DNA of 64,000 nt from Pseudomonadota bacterium (GCA_023423935.1 JAFAEQ010000075.1:62001-126000), one strand, 5' to 3'. Positions 36,254-46,022 are shown, counted from the stretch's first letter. Numbers and translations are program-made. Notes: generated by a model from the letters alone, not told the origin.

Positions 36254-37942
36254 TCAGTCCTTTTTCTTGTCTTCCGCCGCCACGAGCTTGTTGATGCGCC
36301 ACTGCTGGGCGATCGAGAGCAGCGTGTTCGTGAGCCAGTACAACACGAGACCGGACGGGAACCAGGCCATCGTGCCCGCCATGATCACCGGCATGAAGGC
36401 GAAGATCTTGGCCTGCATCGGATCCGTGCTCGGCATCGGCTGCAGCTTGAACTGACCGTACATCGCGGCACCCATCAGGATGGGCAGAATGAAGTACGGA
36501 TCGCGTGCCGAAAGATCGGTGATCCAGCCGAAGAACGGTGCCTGGCGCATCTCGACGCTTTCCAGCAGCACCCAGTAGAAGGCCAGGAAGAATGGAATCT
36601 GGATCAGGATCGGCAAGCAGCCGGCGAGCGGATTGATCTTCTCGCGCTTGTAGATCTCCATCATCTGACGGCCGAGCTGCTCGCGATCGTCCTTGTAGCG
36701 TTCCTGAATCGCCTTGATGCGCGGCGCGACGTTGCGCATCTTCGCCATCGAGCGACCGCTGGCGGCCGTGAGCCGGTAGAACGCGAGCTTGATCAGGAAC
36801 GTCACGATGATGATCGCGAGGCCCCAGTTGCCGACGAAGGAATGAACCTTCTGCAGCAGCCAGAACAGTGGCTGGGCAATGATGGTGAGCTTGCCGTAGT
36901 CGGCAGTGCGCTGCAGCTCAGGGCCCGTCTCAGAGAGCTGCGCCTGCAGCTTCGGTCCGACGAACAGACGTTCATCGAACGTATTCTCCGTGCCAGACGG
37001 GACGTTGATCAGCGGTCCGCGATACGACAACACGAAATCGTTCTGTGGATCGACGCTCAGCTGATAGTCATAGGTGCTGCCGGCCGGAGGAACGGCGGCC
37101 GTGACGAAATGATGCTGCAAGGCTGCGATCCAGCCGCCGGTGATCGCGTTCTTGTAGTTGCGCTGATCTTCGTCTTCGACGCTCAGCTTGCGATAACCCT
37201 TGCCGTCATAAATCGCCGGGCCGCGATACGCATAGGTTTCGACATTGAAGTACGAACGCTCGACGTGTTCGTAGTGACGCACGATCTGCACGTACGAGGC
37301 ACCCTTCCAGTCGCTGCCCGACTGATTGTCCACATCGTATTTGAGATCGATCCGGTAGCTGTTGGGCTTGAAGATGTAAGTCTTCGTGACCGTGAGGCCC
37401 TTTCCATCGGTCCAGGTGAGCGGGACTTCGAGCTCCGTCTGACCTTCTTTGAGCACATATTCCGTCGCTCCCGCCTGGAAGTTCTCCATGTGGGTCGGCT
37501 CGGCGCGATTGTCAGCAGCGCGCAGACCGGAACGAACGACGTAGAGCGGACCTTGCGTATCGAGCAGGCGGACTGGGTTGTCGGGCTGATTCTTGACCTT
37601 CGGATACTCCAACAAGTCGGCCCGGATCAGATCACCGCCACGGGTGCTGATCTCCAGATCGAGCACGTCGGTGCGCACGTGAATCGTCGGTGCGGCCGCG
37701 GCCGCGGCTTCCTGCGCTTCGAGCGAACTGGCCGGCGGCGCTGTTGCGGGAGCGGCGGGTGCGCCACTGCTCGAGGGCAGCTCGGGGAGCGACTGTGCCG
37801 AGGAATCGGTCTTGCGATCGGTCGACGTTGCCGTGGTGGCTGCGGGTGCCGGCGGGGGCGCGTAGTCGCGCTGCCAGGTGATGTAGTTCAGCCACAGCAC
37901 GAGCCCGAGCGCGGCCCAGACAAAGATGCGTTGATTTTCCAT
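36254..37942 (-). CDS. yidC: YidC membrane protein insertase
   Basis: A 562-residue inner-membrane insertase working with or without SecYEG. N-terminal membrane anchor (FVWAALGLVLWLNY), large periplasmic beta domain, and a C-terminal five-span Oxa1 core from about 365 with SMAKMRNVAPRIKAIQERYK and NPLAGCLPILIQIPFFLAFY. The ATG at 37942 gives MENQRIFVW, the usual start; 36 bases of extra open frame overlap yidD and were not used. It follows yidD, rnpA and rpmH in the normal order. Confidence 0.97.
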   Translation of the reverse strand: MENQRIFVWAALGLVLWLNYITWQRDYAPPPAPAATTATSTDRKTDSSAQSLPELPSSSGAPAAPATAPPASSLEAQEAAAAAAPTIHVRTDVLDLEISTRGGDLIRADLLEYPKVKNQPDNPVRLLDTQGPLYVVRSGLRAADNRAEPTHMENFQAGATEYVLKEGQTELEVPLTWTDGKGLTVTKTYIFKPNSYRIDLKYDVDNQSGSDWKGASYVQIVRHYEHVERSYFNVETYAYRGPAIYDGKGYRKLSVEDEDQRNYKNAITGGWIAALQHHFVTAAVPPAGSTYDYQLSVDPQNDFVLSYRGPLINVPSGTENTFDERLFVGPKLQAQLSETGPELQRTADYGKLTIIAQPLFWLLQKVHSFVGNWGLAIIIVTFLIKLAFYRLTAASGRSMAKMRNVAPRIKAIQERYKDDREQLGRQMMEIYKREKINPLAGCLPILIQIPFFLAFYWVLLESVEMRQAPFFGWITDLSARDPYFILPILMGAAMYGQFKLQPMPSTDPMQAKIFAFMPVIMAGTMAWFPSGLVLYWLTNTLLSIAQQWRINKLVAAEDKKKD

Positions 37943-37974
37943 GAGTGCAGCGATTCCAGCCTGGGTGCGATCCA

Positions 37975-38223
37975 TCAAGCGACGAGCTTGGGAGGCGACG
38001 CGTCAGTTTGTTTTTGTGGCACCGGATCGTAGCCGCCCGGGTGCCACGGATGGCAGCGCAGAATGCGACGCGTCGCGAGATAGGTTCCTCGCGCCGCGCC
38101 ATGCGTCTGCACGGCCTCTTCGGCATAGCACGAGCAGCTCGGATAAAAACGGCAGCTCGGTCCCAGCATGGGACTGATCAGATAGCGATACGTTCGGATC
38201 AGGGCAGTCAGGACGGAGCGCAT
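37975..38223 (-). CDS. yidD: YidD membrane insertion factor
   Basis: An 82-residue protein (MRSVLTALIRTYRYLISPML, then CRFYPSCSCYAEEAV and CHPWHPGG), the complete YidD pattern with its conserved Cys residues. It assists YidC insertion. It overlaps the end of rnpA by 16 bases, as in other gammaproteobacteria. Confidence 0.95.
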   Translation of the reverse strand: MRSVLTALIRTYRYLISPMLGPSCRFYPSCSCYAEEAVQTHGAARGTYLATRRILRCHPWHPGGYDPVPQKQTDASPPKLVA

Positions 38224-38573
38224 GCTTTGCTCACCGCACGCCAATGCTTTTCGAGACTGCGAAAGATCGCGGCATTATCCGCATTGCGCGCACCGGCACG
38301 TGCATTGACGACGATGTCGACGGCGGGCAGCTCATGTTGATGCAGGCGGAACGACTCTCGGACCAGGCGCTTGACGCGATTGCGATGTACGGCTCCGCCA
38401 ATGATGCGGGCAGCCACGGAAAGTCCAAGGCGGGCCTGAGGTCCCGGGTTGGGACGAACAAAGACGGCGAAGAAGGCATCGGCAAACCGGCGCGCATCTT
38501 TGTAGACGCGATCGAAGTCCGATTTGTTGTGGAGACGTTGCGCCGGGGTGAACGGCCGGGCAGGTGCTTGCAA
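38208..38573 (-). CDS. rnpA: Ribonuclease P protein component
   Basis: A 121-residue basic protein that binds the RNase P RNA during tRNA 5' maturation. The RNR signature is in HRNRVKRLVRESFRLHQHEL. The start appears to be TTG at 38573, since no ATG or GTG lies before the conserved LHNKSDFDRVY region; a rare start codon at this locus would keep its level low. It starts 29 bases after the rpmH stop and overlaps yidD. Confidence 0.93.
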   Translation of the reverse strand: MQAPARPFTPAQRLHNKSDFDRVYKDARRFADAFFAVFVRPNPGPQARLGLSVAARIIGGAVHRNRVKRLVRESFRLHQHELPAVDIVVNARAGARNADNAAIFRSLEKHWRAVSKACAPS

Positions 38574-38602
38574 AGTCTAGGATCGAACGACGACGCGGTT
38601 CG

Positions 38603-38737
38603 TCAGACGGTCAGACGCTTGCGGCCCTTCGCACGACGGCGCGACAGGACCAGGCGGCCGGCGCGAGTCGCCATGCGAGCACGAAAGCCGTGAGTACGGG
38701 CGCGGTGAATCTTGCTGGGGTTGTAGGTGCGCTTCAT
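38603..38737 (-). CDS. rpmH: 50S ribosomal protein L34
   Basis: A 44-residue basic ribosomal protein, MKRTYNPSKIHRARTHGFRA to KGRKRLTV. Length and ends match the family. The open frame extends 979 bases upstream across the dnaA region, but that part is antisense and not protein-like. First gene of the leftward rpmH-rnpA-yidD-yidC group, divergent from dnaA. Confidence 0.98.
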   Translation of the reverse strand: MKRTYNPSKIHRARTHGFRARMATRAGRLVLSRRRAKGRKRLTV

Positions 38738-38875
38738 GCTGGAATTCCATCGCGCGAAAGTCGCGCCAAAACAAGCACATGGTGGGCCGAAAAGAAGGCC
38801 GGCAAGGGTACGCACGCACCTATTGAGTGTCAAGCTCGAACACCGGCATCCTCGATGTGCGTCGCGGTCGAGACC

Positions 38876-38884
38876 TGTGGATAA
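38876..38884 (-). promoter_or_regulatory. DnaA box upstream of dnaA
   Basis: TGTGGATAA, the reverse complement of the perfect DnaA box TTATCCACA, in the 282-base gap between rpmH and dnaA. Probably an autoregulatory or origin site. Confidence 0.8.
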
Positions 38885-39019
38885 CCCGGCGTTCATCGGT
38901 ATAGACTCGCCCACCTCTCGCGCCCCCGCTTCCAACGACCGGCGCAGACACACACTCTTTCGATTTTTTATTACCGAGCCAGTTTTTCGTTTGTCGGAAA
39001 CCTTGGTGGGGGCGAAACC

Positions 39020-40363
39020 GTGCAGGGTTCGTTGTGGCATCGCTGTCTCCGTCAACTCGAAGCCGAGCTGCCGGAACAGCAATTCAACACCTGGATCAGA
39101 CCTCTGCAGGCGGTCGAAGATGGCCGGACCCTGCGATTGCTTGCGCCCAATCGATTCGTCGTCGATTGGGTGAATGAGAACGTCGCGCAGCGCATTGCCG
39201 AGCTCGTCTATGCCGTGTCCGCCGACCCAGGCATGTCCATTGCCGTAGAAGTGGGCTCGCGCATGGCCGCGAACGCCGGCCCGGCTGGCCCTGTGTCGAT
39301 TCCGAACCGCGTGTCGGTGCCCAGGGAACCGCCGCAGGTTCTGGGCAGCCGTCTGAATCCGGATTTCACGTTCGCGAACTTCGTCGAAGGCAAGAGCAAC
39401 CAGCTCGCTCGCGCAGCCGCTCATCAAGTGGCGGAAAATCCAGGTCGGGCCTACAACCCGTTGTTCATTTACGGCGGCGTGGGACTGGGAAAGACGCACC
39501 TGATGCATGCCGTCGGTAACACCATCCGTGGCCGCAGCGATCGCGCGCGAGTCGCGTACGTGCACTCCGAACGATTCGTGAGCGACATGGTGAAGGCGCT
39601 GCAGCACAACACCATCAACGATTTCAAATCGGCCTATCGCTCGCTCGATGCGCTGCTCATCGACGACATTCAGTTCTTCGCGAACAAGGATCGCTCGCAG
39701 GAAGAGTTCTTCCACACCTTCAACGCACTGTTCGAAGGTCAGCAGCAGATCATTCTCACCTGCGATCGTTACCCGAAAGAGGTCGATGGGCTCGAGGAGC
39801 GCCTGAAGTCTCGCTTCGGCTGGGGTCTGACCGTCGCGATCGAGCCGCCCGAGCTCGAAACCTGCGTCGCGATCCTGATGAGCAAGGCGGCGGTCAGCCG
39901 CGTCGATCTGCCCGAGGAAGTCGCCTTCTTCATGGCCAAGCGGATTCGCTCGAACGTGCGAGAGCTCGAGGGTGCCTTACGTCGCGTCGTGGCCAACTCG
40001 CAGTTCACGGGTCGCGCGATTACGATGGAGTTCGCGAAGGAAGCCCTGCGCGATCTGCTGGCGCTGCAGGATCGTCTGGTCACCATCGAGAACATTCAGA
40101 AGACAGTGGCCGAGTACTACAAGATTCGCATGGCCGACTTGCTGTCGAAGCGGCGTAGTCGCTCGATCGCCCGTCCGCGCCAGCTGGCGATGGCTCTGGC
40201 GAAGGAACTGACGAGTCACAGCCTCCCTGAGATTGGCGATGCTTTCGGTGGCCGCGATCACACGACCGTGATGCACGCATGCCGTGTCATCAAGGAGTTG
40301 CGCGAGTCGCATACGCGCACGAATGAGGATTATCAAAACCTGTTGAGAACCCTGGCAGGTTAG
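39020..40363 (+). CDS. dnaA: DnaA, replication initiator
   Basis: A 447-residue initiator. Domain I at the N-terminus, then a short linker, the AAA+ domain with GGVGLGKTH near 152 and LLIDDIQFF, and the C-terminal DNA-binding domain with GGRDHTTVMHACR. The start is GTG at 39020, preceded by GGTGGGGGCG; the product begins MQGSLWHRCLRQLEAELPEQ. Followed by a DnaA-box gap, then dnaN. Confidence 0.98.
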   Translation: MQGSLWHRCLRQLEAELPEQQFNTWIRPLQAVEDGRTLRLLAPNRFVVDWVNENVAQRIAELVYAVSADPGMSIAVEVGSRMAANAGPAGPVSIPNRVSVPREPPQVLGSRLNPDFTFANFVEGKSNQLARAAAHQVAENPGRAYNPLFIYGGVGLGKTHLMHAVGNTIRGRSDRARVAYVHSERFVSDMVKALQHNTINDFKSAYRSLDALLIDDIQFFANKDRSQEEFFHTFNALFEGQQQIILTCDRYPKEVDGLEERLKSRFGWGLTVAIEPPELETCVAILMSKAAVSRVDLPEEVAFFMAKRIRSNVRELEGALRRVVANSQFTGRAITMEFAKEALRDLLALQDRLVTIENIQKTVAEYYKIRMADLLSKRRSRSIARPRQLAMALAKELTSHSLPEIGDAFGGRDHTTVMHACRVIKELRESHTRTNEDYQNLLRTLAG

Positions 40364-40582
40364 CTGTGGACAAGTTGTGTGCGGTGTGAGGACGAAAGTT
40401 GTCCACAGGTCACCAACAGTTTTGCGACAGAATGGCAGGGCGTTTGGGAGACTAGTTATCAGTAAGCTAAGCACTTGAGGAACTTCGGAAAAAAGTGCTT
40501 ATCCACAGCTTGGAAGCTGGCTAATAATTGTCTCAATATTCTTAAATATTCATATCTCTAAGATTAAAGAACAGGTGAAGCG
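40364..40582. other. Candidate replication origin (oriC) between dnaA and dnaN
   Basis: Three DnaA boxes lie here: TGTGGACAA at 40365-40373, TTGTCCACA at 40399-40407 and perfect TTATCCACA at 40499-40507. An AT-rich stretch follows at 40520-40575 (TAATAATTG, ATATTCTTAAATATTC), the right arrangement for an unwinding element. The gap is unusually AT-rich compared with the rest of the window. Confidence 0.75.
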
Positions 40583-41680
40583 ATGAAGTTCAGTGCCGCG
40601 CGCGAAGCCATTCTGTCTCCGTTGCAGGCGGTGATCGGTGTGGTGGAACGCCGCCAGACCATGCCGATCCTGGCGAATGTTCTGTTGTCGGCCCGTGGCG
40701 ATGAGCTCGCACTGACGGCAACGGACCTGGAAGTGGAGCTGGTGGCAAAAGCCAAGGTCAGTCTGCAGCAGGGCGGGGAAATCACCCTTCCTGGCCGCAA
40801 ATTCCTGGACATCATCCGGGCCCTACCCGATGGCGCTTCCGTTACGGTCACGATCGAAGGTGAGCGCGCGACCGTAAGGTCCGGAAAGAGCCGCTTTACG
40901 CTCGCGACCCTGCCTGCGAGCGATTTCCCTACTGTCGAGGACATCAAGGCGCAGCAATCGCTCGAGATCGGTCAGTCCGCGCTGAAGCGACTGCTCGACA
41001 AGACTCACTTCTCGATGGCCCAGCAGGATGTTCGTTACTACCTCAATGGCATGTTGCTGGAAATTGCCGGGAAGACGCTGCGAACTGTCGCGACTGACGG
41101 ACATCGTCTCGCATATTGCGAAGCAGAGCTTGAGAACGCTGCCGGAACTGCACAGCAGGTCATCGTTCCACGCAAGGGCGTGCTTGAGCTGCAACGTCTG
41201 TTGGGCACCGAGGGTGCTGTCGAACTTGCCGTAGGTACCAATCACGTTCGTGCCCAGATCGGAGATATTCGCTTCACATCGAAGCTGATTGACGGTCGTT
41301 TTCCGGAGTACAGTCGGGTCATTCCTGCGGATCCACCCAAACAGGTGCGCGCGGATCGCGATGTCCTTCGGGCAGCGCTTCAGCGAGCCGCGATTCTGTC
41401 CAACGAGAAGTACCGGGGCATTCGCTTGGCTGTTAAGGAGAACGCGCTAGTTCTGCAGTCGCATAATCCTGAGCAGGAAGAGGCTGAAGAAGAACTCGAG
41501 GTCTCGTATAGCGGCGATGAGGTCGAGATCGGCTTCAACGTCAACTATCTGCTGGACGCTTTGGCCGCTGTGGATGCGGGTGAAGTTCAGTTGGGCCTGA
41601 CTGACGCCAACAACAGCTGCCTGGTCACCTCCCCGACCGTGGCATCCGCCAAGTATGTCGTGATGCCGATGCGCCTCTGA
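40583..41680 (+). CDS. dnaN: DNA polymerase III beta sliding clamp
   Basis: A 365-residue clamp with three repeated domains (MKFSAAREAILSPLQAVIGV at the start, MPIL and GRKFLDIIRALPDG, and the end NSCLVTSPTVASAKYVVMPMRL). It keeps DNA polymerase III on the template. ATG at 40583, with AACAGGTGAAGCG before it. Followed by recF after seven bases. Confidence 0.98.
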   Translation: MKFSAAREAILSPLQAVIGVVERRQTMPILANVLLSARGDELALTATDLEVELVAKAKVSLQQGGEITLPGRKFLDIIRALPDGASVTVTIEGERATVRSGKSRFTLATLPASDFPTVEDIKAQQSLEIGQSALKRLLDKTHFSMAQQDVRYYLNGMLLEIAGKTLRTVATDGHRLAYCEAELENAAGTAQQVIVPRKGVLELQRLLGTEGAVELAVGTNHVRAQIGDIRFTSKLIDGRFPEYSRVIPADPPKQVRADRDVLRAALQRAAILSNEKYRGIRLAVKENALVLQSHNPEQEEAEEELEVSYSGDEVEIGFNVNYLLDALAAVDAGEVQLGLTDANNSCLVTSPTVASAKYVVMPMRL

Positions 41681-41687
41681 CGTTGGC

Positions 41688-42752
41688 GTGCTGCACTCGG
41701 TCCACGTCGAGAACTTTCGCTGTATCGCAGACGCGCGGCTCGAGTTCGATCCGCGCGGCACCGGGATTCTGGGCCCGAACGGTTCGGGCAAAACCAGTCT
41801 CCTGGAGGCTCTGTTCTTCCTGGCTCATGCCCGTTCCGTGCGGACAAACGTCCGCGAGAAGCTCGTTGCGGAGGGGCATCAATTCTTCCGGATCGTTGCC
41901 CAGATCGAAACCAGTCGAGGCCTGCTGGTAGCGGGTACTGAATATTCGTCCGGAGCCACGAACACGCGGCTGGCCGGCCGTGGCGTCAGCAGCATCTCGG
42001 AGATCGCCGAGATCCTCCCCATTCAACTGATTGATCCTGGCGTACACCGTCTCCTTGAGGAGGGTTCGGCGCGGCGCAGGCGTCTCGTGGACTGGGGAGT
42101 GTTCCACGTGAAACCAGAATTCCTCGCTCACTGGCGGCGATACCAGCGGGCACTGAATCAGCGCAATGCCGCCCTACGGGCGGGCGAAGCGGAGAGCGTG
42201 GTTGAAGCGTGGGAGCGGGAACTCGCCCAGTACGGAACGGCGGTCGATGCGGCGCGCCGGGCTTACCTGGATGAGCTGCGTCCGGTCTTCGAGCATCTAG
42301 CCGGATTACTGCTGCCGCATCCCGCGACCTTTGCTTACCGCCGGGGTTGGGCTGCCGATCAGGATCTTGCTGCCTCGTTGGCGGAGAGGCGTGCTCGTGA
42401 TTCGGTTCTCAAGACTACGACGACCGGCGCTCACCGTGCGGACGTCGTCTTCCGTTTCCAGGATGAGCTCGCCAGAGATCGCGTCTCGCGGGGCCAGCAG
42501 AAGTTGCTCGCGTGTGCGTTCATCCTTGCCCAAGTCCAGTTTCATGCCGGTCACTCTTCGGTTCCGACATGCCTCCTGCTCGACGATCCGGCGGCCGAGC
42601 TGGATGTGGATAACTTGGGGAAACTTCTCGATGTGATCGCCACGGTGCCTGCTCAACTGATCGTTACGTCCGTCAGTGAAGCCGGCTTGAGGGGCGTTCA
42701 CATCAACCGAAAGTTCCACGTGGAACAGGGCAGATTCGCCCCAATGCTATAA
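41688..42752 (+). CDS. recF: RecF, recombination mediator
   Basis: A 354-residue SMC-like ATPase for gap repair and RecA loading. Walker A GPNGSGKTS near 29-37, and signature and Walker B region VSRGQQKLLACAFILAQ with LLLDDPAAELD. The start is GTG at 41688 (MLHSVHVENFRCI); no other start fits. Part of dnaA-dnaN-recF-gyrB. Confidence 0.97.
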   Translation: MLHSVHVENFRCIADARLEFDPRGTGILGPNGSGKTSLLEALFFLAHARSVRTNVREKLVAEGHQFFRIVAQIETSRGLLVAGTEYSSGATNTRLAGRGVSSISEIAEILPIQLIDPGVHRLLEEGSARRRRLVDWGVFHVKPEFLAHWRRYQRALNQRNAALRAGEAESVVEAWERELAQYGTAVDAARRAYLDELRPVFEHLAGLLLPHPATFAYRRGWAADQDLAASLAERRARDSVLKTTTTGAHRADVVFRFQDELARDRVSRGQQKLLACAFILAQVQFHAGHSSVPTCLLLDDPAAELDVDNLGKLLDVIATVPAQLIVTSVSEAGLRGVHINRKFHVEQGRFAPML

Positions 42753-42780
42753 TCCCGCGTCACCTTTTCCAGGCCTTCCC

Positions 42781-45195
42781 ATGACTGATTCCGACAACTA
42801 CGACTCGAGCAAAATCAAAGTATTGAAGGGCCTCGACGCAGTGCGGAAGCGCCCTGGTATGTACATCGGCGACACCGATGACGGTACCGGTTTGCACCAC
42901 ATGGTGTTCGAGGTGGTGGACAACTCCATCGACGAGGCACTGGCGGGTTACTGCTCGTCCGTGACGGTCACGATCCATGCCGATCAGTCGGTCACCGTGG
43001 CGGATGATGGCCGTGGAATACCTGTGGATATCCATCCGGAGGAGGGTCGCTCAGCGGCGGAAGTCATCTTGACCGTGCTGCACGCGGGCGGGAAATTCGA
43101 CGACTCTTCTTACAAGGTTTCCGGTGGTCTTCATGGCGTCGGGGTGTCCGTCGTCAACGCACTATCCGAGTACCTGCAGCTGACCATCCACCGCGACGGC
43201 AAGCTCTACACCCAGGAGTACCGCCTGGGCGACCCCCAGGCGCCGTTGGCGGAGACAGGCGTGACGGACAAGCGGGGGACGATCATCCGTTTCAAACCCA
43301 GCGCCCAGATCTTCACGAATATCGAGTTCGATTACGACGTGCTCGCCAAGCGAGTCCGCGAGCTGTCGTTCCTGAACTCAGGTGTACGAATCGAGCTGAT
43401 CGATGAGCGCGACGACAAGCGCGAAGTATTCAAGTACGAGGGCGGCATTAGTGAGTTCGTCCGCTATCTGAACCGCAACCAGACGGCGATCCACGATTCG
43501 ATCATCTGGTTCCGCAGCCAGCAGGACGCCATTACGGTCGAGCTCGGCCTGCAGTGGAATGACTCCTACCAGGAGAACATGTACTGCTACACCAACAACA
43601 TTCCTCAGAAGGACGGCGGTACGCATCTGGCAGGCTTCCGTAGCGCCCTGACGCGCACGCTGAACCACTATGTCGAAGAGCAGTACTCGGCCAAGGACAA
43701 GGTGGCGACTACCGGCGACGACGCACGAGAAGGGCTCACGGCCATTCTTTCGGTGAAAATGCCCGACCCCAAGTTCTCCTCGCAGACCAAGGACAAGCTG
43801 GTCTCGTCCGAGATCAAAGGCATCGTGGAATCGACCGTCGGAGCCAAGCTGGAGGAATTCCTGCTGGAGCATCCGTCGCAGGCAAAGGCGATCGCCGGGA
43901 AGATCGTCGAAGCGGCCCGTGCGCGCGAAGCTGCGCGCAAGGCTCGCGAGATGACGAGGCGCAAAGGCGCCTTGGATCTCGCCGGATTGCCCGGAAAGCT
44001 TGCCGACTGCCAGGAGAAGGATCCCGCTCTTTCTGAAATCTTCCTGGTCGAGGGCGATTCCGCAGGTGGCTCGGCCAAGCAGGGCAGGGATCGGCGAACG
44101 CAGGCGATCCTGCCTCTCAAGGGCAAGATCCTGAACGTCGAGAAGGCCCGCTTCGACAAGATGCTGTCATCGGCTGAAGTCGGCACGCTCATTACCGCGC
44201 TGGGCTGCGGCATCGGCGCCGATGATTTCAACCCAGACAAGCTGCGTTATCACCGGATCATCGTGATGACCGACGCGGACGTCGACGGCTCGCATATCCG
44301 TACGCTGCTCCTGACTTTCTTCTATCGCCAGATGCCGCAGCTCATCGAGCGCGGCCACATCTACATTGCGCAGCCGCCGCTCTTCAAACTTAAGAAGGGC
44401 AAGAGCGAGCAGTATGTGAAGGACGATGTGGAGCTGAACGCGATGCTGCTGAGCAACGCGCTCGAAGGTGCAGAGCTCCACGCCGACGCAAGTCAGCCGC
44501 CAATCACGGGGTCTGCCCTGGAAAATCTCGCACGCCGCTGGATGGAGGTGGCTGCAATCATCCGGCGTTCTTCGCGCCGGTACGATCAGCGGGTGCTCGA
44601 GCAACTGCTGTACATGCCCGAAGTCACACTGGGCGATCACGACAATTTCGACTGGCTGGGAGCCTGGGGACAGGCGCTCGAAACGCAGCTCAATGTCCAC
44701 GATGACGCAGGTCGGCGCTACCGCGTCCGTGTGGTGGCTGGTACAGAAGGTGTGGCGCCGCGCCTGCTGGTTACGCGGACGGAGCACGGCTCGACCACCG
44801 AGAAGCACATTCATCGTGAGTTCTTCGAGTCGGCCGAATACCGCCGCATCGCTGAGCTCGGCAAGACGCTATCGGGCCTGCTCCAGCCGGATGCGTATGT
44901 GTCCAAAGGCAACGATCGTCACGAGGTGAGCAGCTTCAAGCAGGCCATCGAATGGCTGCTGGATCAGGCTCGCAAGGGGCAGAGCATCCAGCGCTACAAA
45001 GGCTTGGGTGAAATGAACCCGGATCAGCTTTGGGAAACCACGATCAACCCGGAGTCGCGCCGGCTCATCCAGGTTCGCATCGAGGACGCCTTTGCGGCTA
45101 ACGACATCTTTGCCACCCTGATGGGTGACCAGGTGGAGCCGCGACGCGAGTTCATCGAGAAGAACGCATTGGCTGTGGCCAATCTCGACGTCTAA
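42781..45195 (+). CDS. gyrB: DNA gyrase subunit B
   Basis: An 804-residue ATPase subunit, the same length as E. coli GyrB. The GHKL ATPase domain has EVVDNSIDEALAG and DDGRGIPVD; the TOPRIM domain has EGDSAGGSAKQGRDR and MTDADVDGSHI; the C-terminal end QRYKGLGEMNPDQLWETT is complete, with EKNAL. Starts 28 bases after recF. Confidence 0.98.
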   Translation: MTDSDNYDSSKIKVLKGLDAVRKRPGMYIGDTDDGTGLHHMVFEVVDNSIDEALAGYCSSVTVTIHADQSVTVADDGRGIPVDIHPEEGRSAAEVILTVLHAGGKFDDSSYKVSGGLHGVGVSVVNALSEYLQLTIHRDGKLYTQEYRLGDPQAPLAETGVTDKRGTIIRFKPSAQIFTNIEFDYDVLAKRVRELSFLNSGVRIELIDERDDKREVFKYEGGISEFVRYLNRNQTAIHDSIIWFRSQQDAITVELGLQWNDSYQENMYCYTNNIPQKDGGTHLAGFRSALTRTLNHYVEEQYSAKDKVATTGDDAREGLTAILSVKMPDPKFSSQTKDKLVSSEIKGIVESTVGAKLEEFLLEHPSQAKAIAGKIVEAARAREAARKAREMTRRKGALDLAGLPGKLADCQEKDPALSEIFLVEGDSAGGSAKQGRDRRTQAILPLKGKILNVEKARFDKMLSSAEVGTLITALGCGIGADDFNPDKLRYHRIIVMTDADVDGSHIRTLLLTFFYRQMPQLIERGHIYIAQPPLFKLKKGKSEQYVKDDVELNAMLLSNALEGAELHADASQPPITGSALENLARRWMEVAAIIRRSSRRYDQRVLEQLLYMPEVTLGDHDNFDWLGAWGQALETQLNVHDDAGRRYRVRVVAGTEGVAPRLLVTRTEHGSTTEKHIHREFFESAEYRRIAELGKTLSGLLQPDAYVSKGNDRHEVSSFKQAIEWLLDQARKGQSIQRYKGLGEMNPDQLWETTINPESRRLIQVRIEDAFAANDIFATLMGDQVEPRREFIEKNALAVANLDV

Positions 45196-45205
45196 TTGGA
45201 TCTTC

Positions 45206-45233
45206 GGCGCGCTTCCAGTTAGGCAGGCGCGCC
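45206..45233. terminator. Possible hairpin between gyrB and the acyltransferase gene
   Basis: GGCGCGC and GCGCGCC pair around a loop of about fourteen bases, 11 bases after gyrB and just before the end of the convergent acyltransferase gene. No T run; a weak bidirectional terminator is possible. Confidence 0.35.
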
Positions 45234-45239
45234 ATTTCA

Positions 45240-46007
45240 CTAGCCATCCAAGCTCTGGCTCGTGACTTCTGCAGTCAACTGCGGCGTCTGGGCCCGGGGG
45301 GCGGGTTGCATCGTGGCCAGCTTGGCTTCGATCCAGGCACGAACTTCTTCGTTGAGCTCGCGCGGATCGCGACCGGCTGCTTCGATCGGCGGGCCGATCG
45401 CTACCTGAATGACGCCGGGCTTTTTGATCCAGCCACGTCGCGGCCAGAAGTAACCTGCGTTGTGAGCGACGGGAATGATCTTGCACCCGGCCCGTGAGGC
45501 GAGCAGCGCGCCACTCACGCCATATTTCTTCGTCTCACCCGGAGCGACACGCGTACCTTCGGGAAACACCAGCACCCAGAAGCCTTGCGCGAGCCGTTGC
45601 TTGCCTTGTTCGACGACTTGATTGACGGCACTCGCGCCGGCCTTGCGATTGATCGCGATCGGCTTCAGAAAACGCAACGCCCATCCCACCAGCGGGATCC
45701 ACATGAGCTCGCGCTTGAGCACCCAGGACTGGGCCGGAAAGATTCCGGCCTGGGCGATCGTTTCCCATGCCGAGGAGTGCTTCCACATGGAGATGTGCGC
45801 ACCCGGGAGAATGTTCTCGGTGCCCTCGACTCGGTGAGAAAGCCCGCAGACGACTTTGAGCACCCAGAGCTGACTCCGCGACCAGCTACGGGCCACGCCG
45901 TAAAGACGATGACCCGGTAGCCAGCAGACTGCGAGCACCACCACGGCGTACAGCAGGGTGCCGATGAACAGCCAACTCGTGTACAGCAGCGAACGCAGAA
46001 GACGCAC
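45240..46007 (-). CDS. 1-acylglycerol-3-phosphate acyltransferase (PlsC family)
   Basis: A 255-residue membrane-anchored acyltransferase. One or two N-terminal membrane segments, then the acyltransferase box KHSSAWET (His and Glu at the HX4D/E position) near 77 and VFPEGTRVAPGE near 150. It attaches acyl chains to lysophosphatidate or a similar lipid. It lies 15 bases downstream of glyS in the same direction and is probably cotranscribed with glyQS. Confidence 0.87.
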   Translation of the reverse strand: MRLLRSLLYTSWLFIGTLLYAVVVLAVCWLPGHRLYGVARSWSRSQLWVLKVVCGLSHRVEGTENILPGAHISMWKHSSAWETIAQAGIFPAQSWVLKRELMWIPLVGWALRFLKPIAINRKAGASAVNQVVEQGKQRLAQGFWVLVFPEGTRVAPGETKKYGVSGALLASRAGCKIIPVAHNAGYFWPRRGWIKKPGVIQVAIGPPIEAAGRDPRELNEEVRAWIEAKLATMQPAPRAQTPQLTAEVTSQSLDG

Positions 46008-46022
46008 GTGCGAGCTCCGCGA

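Noticed and set aside
38603..39715. 370-codon extension of rpmH
   Set aside because: Only the last 44 codons are L34; the rest is antisense to dnaA and its control region.
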